Assembly (NCBI RefSeq): GCF_021044825.1
Contig: NZ_JAJNOC010000009.1
Coordinates: 62,001 to 126,000, forward strand
From: Massilia phyllostachyos
GTDB taxonomy: Bacteria > Pseudomonadota > Gammaproteobacteria > Burkholderiales > Burkholderiaceae_D
Length of the DNA stretch: 64,000 nucleotides
Direction: 5' to 3'
Under the pieces are notes generated by a model that saw only the letters and a list, made by a program, of their open reading frames with translations, had not been told where the DNA came from and made no database searches. Positions 46,252 through 55,208 of this stretch are shown here, piece after piece. A program made the position numbers and the translations under genes. How positions within the stretch are numbered: position 1 is the first letter of the stretch; each line of letters opens with the position of its first letter.

Positions 46252-47475
46252 ATGACGCATCCACGCCCGCAACTTTCCACCTCCCTGGCCCTGCTGCCGG
46301 CACTGGTCGGGGCCCTGTTCCTGCTGCCGGGCGGCGCGCGCGCCGCCGAACCCGAGGAGGGCCTGCGCCTGTACGGCGGCATCGGCTGGGGCTACGACGA
46401 CAACCTGCTGCGGGTGCCCGACAACCGGCCCGCCTTCGGCGGCCAGAAGAGCGACCGCTGGCGCCAGCTTGACGCGGGCGTGGTGTACAACAAACGCATC
46501 AGCCGCCAGCGCGTGGCGGTGGTTGCCAAGGCCTCGAAAGTCAACTTCGACCACTTCCAGCAGCTCGACTACGACGGGCGCGACCTGCAGGGCACCTGGT
46601 TCTGGGAAGTCGGCAACAAGTTCGAAGGGCAGGCCGGGGCGCTGTACAACCGCACCCTGGCGCCCTATACCGACTTCTTCAGCGACGAGCGCAATGTGCG
46701 CGAGCAGCGCAAGCAATGGGTCGACGCCGGCTACAAGATGCACCCGAGCTGGAAGATCCGCACCGGCTTCACGCGCGACCGCTACGAGTACGAACTGCTG
46801 CGCCAGCGCTGGAACAACCGCACCGAAAAGGCGACGGAAGCCGAGCTGCTGTACACGCCGCGCTCGGGCAACTCGGTCGGCCTGGTGGCGCGCCGCGTGA
46901 AGGGCGTGTATCCCTTCCGCCGGCCAGCCGCCACGGGCGTGCTGATCGACGACTTCACCCAGGACGAACTCAAGGTGCGGGTCAACTGGTACGCGACCGG
47001 CACCACCACCTTGCAGGCGCTGGCCGGCTATGTGCGGCGCGAGCAATTGTCGTTCGGCGAGGGCAAGACCAGCGGCTTCAACGGCCGCCTGAACGGCACC
47101 TACACGCCGAAGGGCAAGATCAGCTACAACGCCTCGGTCTGGCGCGAATTCGCGCCGATCGAGAGCACCATCGTCAGCTATACGCTCAACCGCGGCGCCA
47201 GCGTGGGCGCCACCTGGGCCGCCACCGGCAAGATCAAGGTCGAGGGCAATGCCGCCTACGAGCAGCGCGCCTACAATCCGCGCGAAGCCTTCAGCGGCAG
47301 GGGCGAGCTGAGCGATTCGCTGCGCACCGCCAGCCTGCGCGCCACCTGGCAGGCCAAACGCAAGGTCGCGGTGTCGGCCGGCTGGCAGCACCAGTCGCGC
47401 AGCGGCTCCGAGAACCTGGGCCTGGGCAAGTTCGACGCCAACACCGTGATGGTCAGCGCGAACGTGCTCTTCTGA
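46252..47475 (+). CDS. epsL: EPS outer-membrane beta-barrel protein EpsL
   Basis: A 407-residue protein: signal peptide (cleaved near ARAAE), then repeated amphipathic strands ending VSANVLF. It matches the XrtB/PEP-CTERM-associated polysaccharide outer-membrane protein EpsL family (GIGWGYDDNLLRVPD opening). It is thought to aid polymer passage or anchoring at the outer membrane. ATG 46252 is chosen; the ORF is open further upstream inside the protease gene. Followed 18 bases later by the sugar transferase. Confidence 0.85.
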   Translation: MTHPRPQLSTSLALLPALVGALFLLPGGARAAEPEEGLRLYGGIGWGYDDNLLRVPDNRPAFGGQKSDRWRQLDAGVVYNKRISRQRVAVVAKASKVNFDHFQQLDYDGRDLQGTWFWEVGNKFEGQAGALYNRTLAPYTDFFSDERNVREQRKQWVDAGYKMHPSWKIRTGFTRDRYEYELLRQRWNNRTEKATEAELLYTPRSGNSVGLVARRVKGVYPFRRPAATGVLIDDFTQDELKVRVNWYATGTTTLQALAGYVRREQLSFGEGKTSGFNGRLNGTYTPKGKISYNASVWREFAPIESTIVSYTLNRGASVGATWAATGKIKVEGNAAYEQRAYNPREAFSGRGELSDSLRTASLRATWQAKRKVAVSAGWQHQSRSGSENLGLGKFDANTVMVSANVLF

Positions 47476-47493
47476 GCCGCGCGGAAGGTTCAC

Positions 47494-48876
47494 ATGACGG
47501 TCAACGATATCCCGATCATCTCCTTCTTCCAGCGCGTGCTCGATCCCCTGATCATCATGGGGACGCTCTATCTGGCGACCCTGTACTACGGCGAACCGTT
47601 CTCGGGCTACTCGCTGGTGCTGATGATCCTGGCCTTCTTCATCTCGTCCGCCGTGTACCAGCACGTCGACCCCTACCGCACCTGGCGCAGCGGGCGCATG
47701 GTGGCGTATGCGCGCGACACGGTGTTCGGCTGGTGCCTGACCATGGCGGTGCTGTATTTCCTGGGCTCGGCGTCCGGCCTGAAATATTTCTATGACGAGC
47801 GCGTGCTGCTGGCCTGGTTCGTCGCCACCCCGGTCACCATCCTGGCCAGCCACCTGGCGGTACGCAAGGCCACCGGCAGCCGCGACCGCTCGCGCGAAGT
47901 GCGCTCGATCGTGGTGGTCGGCTGCAACGACGTCGGCATCAAGTTCGCCGGCGTGTGCGAGCGCCATCCGAACCTGTTCATGGAAGTCGAGGGCTTCTTC
48001 GAAGACCGCGCCGACGAGCGGCGGCCCGCCAGCATGCAGTACCCGGTGCTGGGCGGCATGGCCGACGTCTGCCAGTACGTGCGCCAGCACAATATCAAGA
48101 TGATTTTCATCAGCCAGCCGATCTCGGCCCAGCCGCGCATCCGCAAGCTGATCGACGAACTGAAGGACACCACGGCCTCGGTGTACTTCCTGCCCGACGT
48201 CTACGTGTTCGACCTGATGCAGGCGCGCTTCGATACCGTCGGCGGCATGCCGGTGATCGCCATCAGCGAGACCCCTTTCATGGGCTTCAACAGCGTGCTC
48301 AAGCGCGGCAGCGACATCGTGATCGGCAGCCTGATCCTGCTCTTGCTGGCGCCGCTGATGCTGGTGATCGCGCTCGCCGTGCGCTTCACTTCGCCGGGGC
48401 CGGTGATCTTCCGCCAGCGTCGCTACGGGCTGTATGGGGAAGAGATCTACGTCTACAAATTCCGCTCGATGACGGTCACCGAGGACGGGCCGAACGTGGT
48501 GCAGGCCTCGAGGAACGACCAGCGCATCACGCCGATCGGCGGCTTCCTGCGCCGCACCTCGCTCGACGAGCTGCCGCAATTCATCAACGTGCTGCAAGGA
48601 CGCATGAGCCTGGTCGGCCCGCGCCCGCACGCCGTCGCTCATAACGAGCTGTACCGCAAGCTGATCAAGGGCTACATGCTGCGCCACAAGGTGCGCCCCG
48701 GGATCACCGGCTGGGCCCAGGTCAACGGCTTGCGCGGCGAGACCGCGACCCTCGACAAGATGGAGGCGCGGATCCAGCACGATCTTGACTACCTGCGCAA
48801 CTGGTCGCTGTGGCTGGATCTGTGGATCATCCTGAAAACCGTCAAGGTGGTGCTGTCGCGCCAGAACGCGCACTAA
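47494..48876 (+). CDS. Undecaprenyl-phosphate sugar phosphotransferase (WcaJ/EpsB type)
   Basis: A 460-residue polyprenyl-phosphate hexose-1-phosphate transferase that starts the EPS repeat unit. Four N-terminal helices, a Rossmann-like middle domain (VVVGCNDVGIKFA), a re-entrant helix (VIGSLILLLLAPLMLVIAL) and the C-terminal catalytic domain with SPGPVIFRQRRYG, YKFRSM, RRTSLDELPQFINVL, GPRPHA and PGITGWAQVNG. The first sugar is probably glucose or galactose. A MITE/REP cluster follows, separating it from gmd. Confidence 0.92.
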   Translation: MTVNDIPIISFFQRVLDPLIIMGTLYLATLYYGEPFSGYSLVLMILAFFISSAVYQHVDPYRTWRSGRMVAYARDTVFGWCLTMAVLYFLGSASGLKYFYDERVLLAWFVATPVTILASHLAVRKATGSRDRSREVRSIVVVGCNDVGIKFAGVCERHPNLFMEVEGFFEDRADERRPASMQYPVLGGMADVCQYVRQHNIKMIFISQPISAQPRIRKLIDELKDTTASVYFLPDVYVFDLMQARFDTVGGMPVIAISETPFMGFNSVLKRGSDIVIGSLILLLLAPLMLVIALAVRFTSPGPVIFRQRRYGLYGEEIYVYKFRSMTVTEDGPNVVQASRNDQRITPIGGFLRRTSLDELPQFINVLQGRMSLVGPRPHAVAHNELYRKLIKGYMLRHKVRPGITGWAQVNGLRGETATLDKMEARIQHDLDYLRNWSLWLDLWIILKTVKVVLSRQNAH

Positions 48877-48897
48877 TAATGGTGTCGTTTTTCGTAG

Positions 48898-48997
48898 AGG
48901 GTGTGAAAAAACGGCTATGGCAAGGCGCCGAGTCGAAGACAGTACACTCGTACGGCGAGACGAGGCAACGCAGCCATGGACGAATTTTTCACACCCT
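48898..48997. mobile_element. MITE-like element, copy 2
   Basis: A 100-bp element identical to copy 1 (20871-20970) at 98 of 100 positions, with the same 13-bp terminal inverted repeats and the same flanking CGTAG on both sides (48893-48897, 48998-49002). Again the right flank is the start of a REP palindrome. It begins 22 bases after the sugar-transferase stop. Confidence 0.75.
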
Positions 48998-49106
48998 CGT
49001 AGGGTGGGCGGCTATGCCGCCCACGCGGTGATTACCGGGACATGAATAGCCGCGCAGGCTGATCGACAGTGATGTGAACGCGTGGGCGGAGGACCGCCCA
49101 CCTACG
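48998..49106. repeat. BIME: two REP-like palindromes in opposite orientation
   Basis: 48998-49027 reads CGTAGGGTGGGCGG plus its complement arm ending CCACGCGG. 49075-49106 carries the same element inverted (CGTGGGCGG, loop, CCGCCCACCTACG). About 47 bases separate them. The stretch from 49107 to 49376 is AT-rich, with the promoter candidate at 49254 and a TTGTCGACAA palindrome at 49184-49193, and otherwise nothing recognised. Confidence 0.75.
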
Positions 49107-49253
49107 AAAGCGCAGAACCTGTTGACATTAGCGACATCGAATACAGAATCCGGGTATGGTTGGGTTTTGCGAAAAGTCATCAATTGTCGACAAAGTGACG
49201 ACATTTACTGGTGAAAACACTTTAAATTCGTTTCGGAAATAAATCGCTTAGGC

Positions 49254-49282
49254 TTGACTTAAACGCCACACGCACGATAGAA
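49254..49282 (+). promoter_or_regulatory. Candidate sigma-70 promoter for gmd-fcl
   Basis: TTGACT (49254-49259), a 17-base spacer, and ATAGAA (49277-49282), about 95 bases before gmd. The -35 is good, the -10 only fair. The MITE/BIME block upstream makes a separate promoter for gmd likely. Confidence 0.4.
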
Positions 49283-49376
49283 CAGCTGCTTGCATGCCCA
49301 TGCGAGCTGCGTAGAATCGTTGATGAGTTTGCAACTTGCCGGGGCCGCTTGTCTGGTTCTGTACGGGAACGGGAAC

Positions 49377-50492
49377 ATGAAAAAAGCATTGATCACCGGC
49401 GTGACGGGCCAGGACGGTTCTTACCTGGCGGAGTTGCTGCTCGACAAGGGCTATGAGGTGCATGGCATCAAGCGCCGCGCCTCGCTGTTCAATACCGGCC
49501 GCATCGACCATATCTACCAGGACCCGCATGCCGACAACCCGCGCCTGATCCTGCACTACGGCGACCTGACCGACACCTCGAACCTGACCCGCATCCTGCA
49601 GCAGGTGCAGCCGGACGAGGTCTACAACCTGGGCGCCATGAGCCATGTGGCGGTGTCCTTCGAGTCGCCCGAATACACGGCCGACGTCGACGCGATCGGC
49701 ACCCTGCGCCTGCTGGAAGCGATCCGCTTCCTCGGCCTGGAAAAGAAGACCCGCTTCTACCAGGCCTCGACTTCCGAACTCTACGGCCTGGTGCAGGAAA
49801 CCCCGCAGCGCGAGACCACGCCGTTCTATCCGCGCAGCCCTTACGCGGTGGCCAAGCTCTACGCCTACTGGATCACGGTCAATTACCGTGAAGCCTATGG
49901 GATGTATGCCTGCAACGGCATCCTGTTCAACCACGAATCCCCGCGCCGCGGCGAGACCTTCGTCACGCGCAAGATCACGCGCGCGCTGGCAAATATCTCG
50001 CAGGGCCTGGAGCGCGAGCTCTTTCTCGGCAACCTGGACGCGTTGCGCGACTGGGGCCATGCGCGCGACTACGTCCACATGCAGTGGCTGATGCTGCAGC
50101 AGGAGCGGCCGGAAGATTTCGTGATCGCCACCGGCCGCCAGTATTCGGTGCGGCGCTTCGTCGAACTCGCGGCGAACGAGCTGGGCATCGAGATCGCCTG
50201 GCAGGGGCAGGGCGTCGAGGAACGCGGCCTGGTCGCCGGCGTCGATGGCGACCGGGCGCCGGGCGTGGCGGTCGGCCAGACCATCGTGGCCGTCGATCCG
50301 CAGTATTTTCGTCCGACCGAGGTCGAGACCCTGCTGGGTGACCCGAGCCGCGCGCGCGAGCGCCTCGGCTGGGAGCCGGCAACTTCTTTCGAAGCGATGG
50401 TGCAGGAGATGGTGGCGCACGACCTCGACACGGCGCGCCGCCACAAGCTGCTGGCATCGCATGGCTACAACGTTGCACTTTCAATGGAGTAA
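49377..50492 (+). CDS. gmd: GDP-mannose 4,6-dehydratase
   Basis: A 371-residue SDR enzyme making GDP-4-keto-6-deoxy-mannose: TGVTGQDGSYLAELLL (NADP site), YNLGAMSHVAVSFE, the catalytic region with Thr/Ser-Glu (STSELYG) and YAVAKLYAYW, and the RRGETFVTRKITRA and WGHARDYV motifs. It starts at ATG 49377 and is followed after 2 bases by fcl. Together the two make GDP-L-fucose for the polymer. Confidence 0.95.
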   Translation: MKKALITGVTGQDGSYLAELLLDKGYEVHGIKRRASLFNTGRIDHIYQDPHADNPRLILHYGDLTDTSNLTRILQQVQPDEVYNLGAMSHVAVSFESPEYTADVDAIGTLRLLEAIRFLGLEKKTRFYQASTSELYGLVQETPQRETTPFYPRSPYAVAKLYAYWITVNYREAYGMYACNGILFNHESPRRGETFVTRKITRALANISQGLERELFLGNLDALRDWGHARDYVHMQWLMLQQERPEDFVIATGRQYSVRRFVELAANELGIEIAWQGQGVEERGLVAGVDGDRAPGVAVGQTIVAVDPQYFRPTEVETLLGDPSRARERLGWEPATSFEAMVQEMVAHDLDTARRHKLLASHGYNVALSME

Positions 50493-50494
50493 TC

Positions 50495-51514
50495 GTGTTG
50501 AACATTCAGCAGAAGCAGAACGAGCCGCGCATCTACGTCGCCGGCCACCGCGGCCTGGTCGGCTCCGCCATCGTGCGCACCCTGCGCGCCCAAGGCCACA
50601 CGAACATCGTCACCCGCAGCCACCAGGAACTGGAACTCACCGACCAGTCCCAGGTGCGCGAATTCTTCCGTACGGAGAATATCGACCAGGTCTACCTGGC
50701 CGCGGCCAAGGTCGGCGGCATCCACGCCAACAACAGCTATCCGGCCGAGTTCATCTACGACAACATGATGGTGCAGGCCAACGTCGTCCACGAAGCCTGG
50801 CGCGCCGGCGTGCACAAGCTGCTGTTCCTCGGCTCCTCCTGCATCTACCCGCGCCTGGCGGCCCAGCCGATCCGCGAGGAATACCTGATGAACGGCATCC
50901 TGGAGCCGACCAACGAACCGTATGCGATGGCGAAGATCGCCGGCATCAAGCTGTGCGAAAGCTACAACCGCCAGTACGGCACCGACTACCGCAGCGTCAT
51001 GCCGACCAATCTCTACGGCCCGGGCGACAACTACCACCCCGAGAACAGCCACGTGATCCCGGCCCTGCTGCGCCGCTTCCACGAAGCGAAGACGGGCGGG
51101 GCGCCCGAAGTGGTGATCTGGGGCAGCGGCAAGCCGATGCGCGAATTCCTCTACGTCGACGACATGGCGGCGGCCAGCGTCTACGTGATGAACCTGCCGC
51201 TGGAGGTCTACGCCGCCAACACCGACCCGATGCACTCGCACATCAATGTCGGCACCGGTGAGGACGTCACCATCGCCGCGCTGGCGCGCCTGGTGGGCGA
51301 GACCGTGGGCTACGGCGGGCGCATCGTGTTTGATGCGAGCAAGCCGGACGGCACGCCGCGCAAACTGCTGGACGTCTCCAAGCTGGCCGCGCTCGGCTGG
51401 CGCGCCAGTACCCCGCTGGCCGAGGGCTTGCGCCGTGCCTACGAGGCTTTCCTGGAGACACAGGTGGAGGCGCCCGTGGTACGTGAGCGCGAGCCGGCTG
51501 CGGTGGCCGCCTGA
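50495..51514 (+). CDS. fcl: GDP-L-fucose synthase
   Basis: A 339-residue epimerase/reductase that converts the gmd product to GDP-L-fucose: YVAGHRGLVGSAIVRTL, AAAKVGGIHANN, FLGSSCIYP, YAMAKIAGIKLCESYNRQYG, and the C-terminal DGTPRKLLDVSKL. It starts at GTG 50495, five bases after GGAG, or at the next codon TTG. The gap 51515-51685 to epsD has no clear terminator. Confidence 0.95.
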   Translation: MLNIQQKQNEPRIYVAGHRGLVGSAIVRTLRAQGHTNIVTRSHQELELTDQSQVREFFRTENIDQVYLAAAKVGGIHANNSYPAEFIYDNMMVQANVVHEAWRAGVHKLLFLGSSCIYPRLAAQPIREEYLMNGILEPTNEPYAMAKIAGIKLCESYNRQYGTDYRSVMPTNLYGPGDNYHPENSHVIPALLRRFHEAKTGGAPEVVIWGSGKPMREFLYVDDMAAASVYVMNLPLEVYAANTDPMHSHINVGTGEDVTIAALARLVGETVGYGGRIVFDASKPDGTPRKLLDVSKLAALGWRASTPLAEGLRRAYEAFLETQVEAPVVREREPAAVAA

Positions 51515-51685
51515 CATCTGGGGGCTTAGTGAAACCGCAAAGCGTTAGTTGACGAACAGAGAACGAACCGTGCGGAACCGAGAATGGCTGAGTGCTCCTT
51601 CGGGCATGTGTGGAGACATTGCACGAAAGAGCGGAATACATGACAAGCAGGGCGCAGGCCCGAGGACAACGTCGAGGACACTATC

Positions 51686-52735
51686 TTGAAAACCTTCCCA
51701 TTTGCAGCCAGGAATACCTCCCTCTCGAACCCGAAGCGCCTGCTGGGCACGGCGGCGCTGGTGCTGGCCGCGGCCGCTTTGGCGGGCTGCGGCAACAAGG
51801 ACAAGGCCGCCGAATCGAAACCGGGCCAGGCCCTGGCCAGCGTGAACGGCGAGGAAATCACGGTGCTGCAACTGAACGAGGAAATGCAGCGCGCCGGCGT
51901 GCCGGCCGCGCGCCAGGGCGAGGCCGGCAAGCAGATCCTGCAGGCGCTGATCGACCGCGAGTTGCTGGAAAGCGAAGCCGCCAAGGAAAAACTCGACCGC
52001 GACCCGAAGGTGATGCAGGCCGTCGAAAGGGCCCGCTCCCTGATCATCGCCCAGGCCTATATGCAGAAGCGCCTCGGCGAACCGCAGCGCCCGACGCCGG
52101 CCGAAGTGGAAGACTATTTCAACAAGAATCCGCAATTCTTCGCCAACCGCAAGCAGTTCGCCATGAACGAACTGATTCTTTCGGCCAATGACCTGACCCC
52201 GGAAGTGCGCGCCGCCGCCGACGGGGCCAAGTCGCTGGAAGAGGTCGCCGTCTTCCTCGACGCGCGCAACATCAAGTACGGCCGCGCCCAGGTCACGCGC
52301 AGCACCGCCGACCTGAATCCCCAGTTGTCCGCCAAGCTGCTCGGCATGCCCAAGGGCCAGCTGTTCGTGGTCAAGGAGGGCGAGCGCGCCATGCTGATCG
52401 CGATCGCCGAAGTGCGTGACGCGCCGGTCACCCTGGAAATCGCGGCGCCGCAGATCACCCAGTACCTGGCCAACAAGAAGAACAAGGAACTGGCCGCGGC
52501 CGAGATCCAGCGCCTGCGCAGCACCGCCAAGGTTTCTTACCTGAACAAGGACTATGCGCCGAGCGCGGTGGCGCCGGCCAGCGCCACCCAGACCGCCGGT
52601 GCGGGCGGCCCCGGCCAGTCGTCGGTGGCGCCCGCCGGCGACGCCGGCGCAGCGGATGCGTCCCCGGCCATCGTCCCCGACGCGCCCGCGGCCGACAAGG
52701 CTGCGCTCGACCGCGGCGTGATGGGCCTGAAGTAA
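51686..52735 (+). CDS. epsD: EpsD family peptidyl-prolyl isomerase lipoprotein
   Basis: A 349-residue lipoprotein of the SurA/PpiC-like EpsD family: lipobox LAGC with Cys35, an N-terminal SurA-like helical domain (ITVLQLNEEMQRAG, ALIDRELLESEAAK), a divergent parvulin-type region (about 150-250), and a low-complexity Ala/Pro tail. It presumably helps fold EPS outer-membrane components. The TTG start 51686 has GAGGA upstream. First of the epsDEFG run. Confidence 0.87.
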   Translation: MKTFPFAARNTSLSNPKRLLGTAALVLAAAALAGCGNKDKAAESKPGQALASVNGEEITVLQLNEEMQRAGVPAARQGEAGKQILQALIDRELLESEAAKEKLDRDPKVMQAVERARSLIIAQAYMQKRLGEPQRPTPAEVEDYFNKNPQFFANRKQFAMNELILSANDLTPEVRAAADGAKSLEEVAVFLDARNIKYGRAQVTRSTADLNPQLSAKLLGMPKGQLFVVKEGERAMLIAIAEVRDAPVTLEIAAPQITQYLANKKNKELAAAEIQRLRSTAKVSYLNKDYAPSAVAPASATQTAGAGGPGQSSVAPAGDAGAADASPAIVPDAPAADKAALDRGVMGLK

Positions 52736-52787
52736 GCAGACGGCAAGCGTTGGACGACAACCGATAACGGAACCGAAGGGAACAATC

Positions 52788-53576
52788 ATGAAACGATTCG
52801 TGAAGTGGATGATGGCCGCCGCGCTCGTGCTGACGGTCGGGATCGCCGGCGCCGCCGAAGTGCTGCTGGGGCCGGGCGACGTGGTGAAACTGTCGGTCTA
52901 CGGCAGCCCGGACCTCTCGCTCGAGACCCGCGTCAGCGAGAGCGGCAACATCACCTTCCCGCTGCTGGGCCAGGTGGCCGTGGGCGGCCTGTCGGTGGCG
53001 GCGGCCGAGAAGAAGATCGGCGACATGCTGGAGAAGGGCGGCTACCTCAAGAAAGCCCAGGTCAACATGCTGGTGACCACGCTGGCGAGCCAGCAGGTGT
53101 CGGTGCTGGGCTATGTCAACCGTCCGGGCCGCTATGCGGTGGAAGGGCGGCGCAAGGTGCTCGACCTGCTGGCCATGGCCGGCGGTATCCACGGCGAGGG
53201 CGGCGACATGATCAACCTGGTGCGCACCCGCAACGGCGCCACCACCCGCGAGACCATCGACGTGGTCGACATGGTGCGCAAGGGCGAGCTGAACAAGGAT
53301 TACGAGGTGGCCGGCGGCGACATCATCTACGTCGAGCGTGCGCCGCGCGCCTACGTCAGCGGCGAAGTCGCCCGTCCCGGCGCCTTCCGCCTGGAGCGCG
53401 GCATGACGGTGCAGCAGGCGGTCGCGGCCGGCGGCGGGCTGAACCAGCGCGGCAGCAACAAGGGCATGAAGATCACGCGCAAGGATGCCGGCGGCAATCC
53501 GGTGACGATTGATGTCAAGGCGAATGACCTGGTCCAGGTTGACGATGTGATCGTGGTTCGCGAGTCCTGGTTCTGA
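52788..53576 (+). CDS. epsE: Polysaccharide export protein EpsE
   Basis: A 262-residue Wza-type export protein: signal peptide (cleaved near AGAAE), a Poly_export domain opening LLGPGDVVKLSVYGSPDLS, then two SLBB domains (VSVLGYVNRPGRYAVEG; AYVSGEVARPGAFRLERG). It has no lipobox Cys, unlike classical Wza. It forms, or pairs with, the periplasmic/outer-membrane channel. Followed by a BIME. Confidence 0.93.
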   Translation: MKRFVKWMMAAALVLTVGIAGAAEVLLGPGDVVKLSVYGSPDLSLETRVSESGNITFPLLGQVAVGGLSVAAAEKKIGDMLEKGGYLKKAQVNMLVTTLASQQVSVLGYVNRPGRYAVEGRRKVLDLLAMAGGIHGEGGDMINLVRTRNGATTRETIDVVDMVRKGELNKDYEVAGGDIIYVERAPRAYVSGEVARPGAFRLERGMTVQQAVAAGGGLNQRGSNKGMKITRKDAGGNPVTIDVKANDLVQVDDVIVVRESWF

Positions 53577-53589
53577 GGTTTTCGCTGTC

Positions 53590-53685
53590 CGTAGGGTGGG
53601 CGGTCCTCCGCCCACGCGTTCAACGCAAGCCCGCATCTTCGCATCGGAATGTGAACGCGCGGACGGCAGAGCCGTCCACCCTACG
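53590..53685. repeat. BIME: two REP-like palindromes in opposite orientation
   Basis: 53590-53620 reads CGTAGGGTGGGCGGTCC then the CCGCCCACGCGTT arm. 53653-53685 is an inverted, slightly diverged copy (GGACGG/CCGTCC, ending CCACCCTACG). It interrupts the epsE-epsF junction of the operon. Confidence 0.75.
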
Positions 53686-53744
53686 AGAATCAGAAGTGTT
53701 TTTGTCCACCCCGCTTGTCAAAGCAACGTTGCAAAGGTAAGGCC

Positions 53745-55151
53745 ATGAACGTCCATCAATTTCTGCTCATCTTACTCGCGAGGAAGAAGATCATCCTCGG
53801 GACGCTGCTCGTGACGGTCCTGCTCGCCCTGGGCTGGAGCCTGATGCAGCAGAAGACCTACAAGGCCACCGCGTCCGTGCTGCTGAACTACAAGGGCGTG
53901 GACCCGGTCAGCGGCATGACCATGCCGGGCAACCTGATGCCGGGCTATATGGCGACCCAGATGGACATCATCACCAGCAAGACCGTGGCCCTGCGCGTGG
54001 TCGACTCGCTGCGCCTGGCCTCGAGCCCGGCGGTGCAGGCCCAGTGGCGCGAAGCCAGCGAAGGCAAGGGCTCGGTGCGCGACTGGCTGGCCGACCTGCT
54101 GCTCAAGAAACTCGACATCATGCCCTCGCGCGAGTCGAGCGTGGTGGCGGTCAGCTTCAGCGGCGCCGACCCGGCCTTCGCCGCCGCCGTCGCCAACGCC
54201 TTTGCCGACGAATACCAGAAGATCAGCGTCCAGCTCAAGACCGAGCCGGCCAAGAAGGCCTCGCACTACTTTAACGAACAGACCAAGCAGCTGCGCGACA
54301 ACCTGGAAGCGGCGCAGGCGCGCTTGTCCAAGTACCAGCAGGAAAAGGGCATCGTCAGTCTGGACAACAACCGGGTCGACGTCGAGCTGTCGCGCCTGAA
54401 TGACCTGTCGGCCCAGCTGGTCGCGGCCCAGACCCAGGCCATGGAAGCCAGCTCGCGCGCCGGCATGGCCAGCGGCATCGGTTCCCCCGACGTCGCCAAC
54501 AACGCCCTGGTCCAGAGCCTGCGCGTGAGCCTGGCCAGCGGCGAAGCCAAGCTGGCCGAGGCGGCCTCGCGCTACGGCCGCAACCACCCCACCTACCAGT
54601 CGGCCCAGGCCGAAGTGGGCAAGATGCGCGCCGAGCTGAACGCGGCGCTGGGCAGCGTGTCGAAGAGCGTCGGCGCCAACGCACAGGTGTACCGCCAGCG
54701 AGAAGCCGAGCTGCGCGCCGAGCTGGCGGCCCAGAAGACCCGCGTGCTCGAACTGAACCGCACCCGCGACGAACTCGGCGTGATGCTGAAGGACCTCGAC
54801 AGCGCCCAGCGGGCCTTCGACTCGGCCAGCCAGCGCTTCTCGCAGACCCGCATCGAGTCGCAGTCCGAACAGTCCGACATCTCGATCCTGAACCCGGCGG
54901 TGCCGCCCACCGCGCCGACCGGTCCGCGCGTGCTGCTCAACACCCTGGTGTCGATCGTGCTCGGCACCATCCTCGGCGTCGGCCTGGCGCTGCTGCTGGA
55001 ACTGCTGAACCGTCCGGTGCGCTCGAGCGGCGACATCAAGGACATGCTCGGCATCCCGGTGCTGGGCACCATCGAATGGCGCAACAAGCGTCCGAGGACC
55101 GGCGGCATACGCGCCCTGATGACGCCGCGCCGGCTGCTCAGGCTGAACTGA
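53745..55151 (+). CDS. epsF: Chain-length determinant protein EpsF (PCP)
   Basis: A 468-residue polysaccharide co-polymerase: membrane helix at about 16-34, a Wzz domain, a long periplasmic coiled coil (about 170-380), and a second helix at about 395-420 followed by a short cytoplasmic tail. The PxxP-like stretch NPAVPPTAPTGP before the second helix is typical. It starts at ATG 53745 (AAGG upstream). It partners with EpsG to set chain length. Confidence 0.92.
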   Translation: MNVHQFLLILLARKKIILGTLLVTVLLALGWSLMQQKTYKATASVLLNYKGVDPVSGMTMPGNLMPGYMATQMDIITSKTVALRVVDSLRLASSPAVQAQWREASEGKGSVRDWLADLLLKKLDIMPSRESSVVAVSFSGADPAFAAAVANAFADEYQKISVQLKTEPAKKASHYFNEQTKQLRDNLEAAQARLSKYQQEKGIVSLDNNRVDVELSRLNDLSAQLVAAQTQAMEASSRAGMASGIGSPDVANNALVQSLRVSLASGEAKLAEAASRYGRNHPTYQSAQAEVGKMRAELNAALGSVSKSVGANAQVYRQREAELRAELAAQKTRVLELNRTRDELGVMLKDLDSAQRAFDSASQRFSQTRIESQSEQSDISILNPAVPPTAPTGPRVLLNTLVSIVLGTILGVGLALLLELLNRPVRSSGDIKDMLGIPVLGTIEWRNKRPRTGGIRALMTPRRLLRLN

Positions 55152-55208
55152 GACCGGCTGCCCGCACCCGAAACCGCGCAGAACAAGAAGGACAACCAAG
55201 GACAGACC

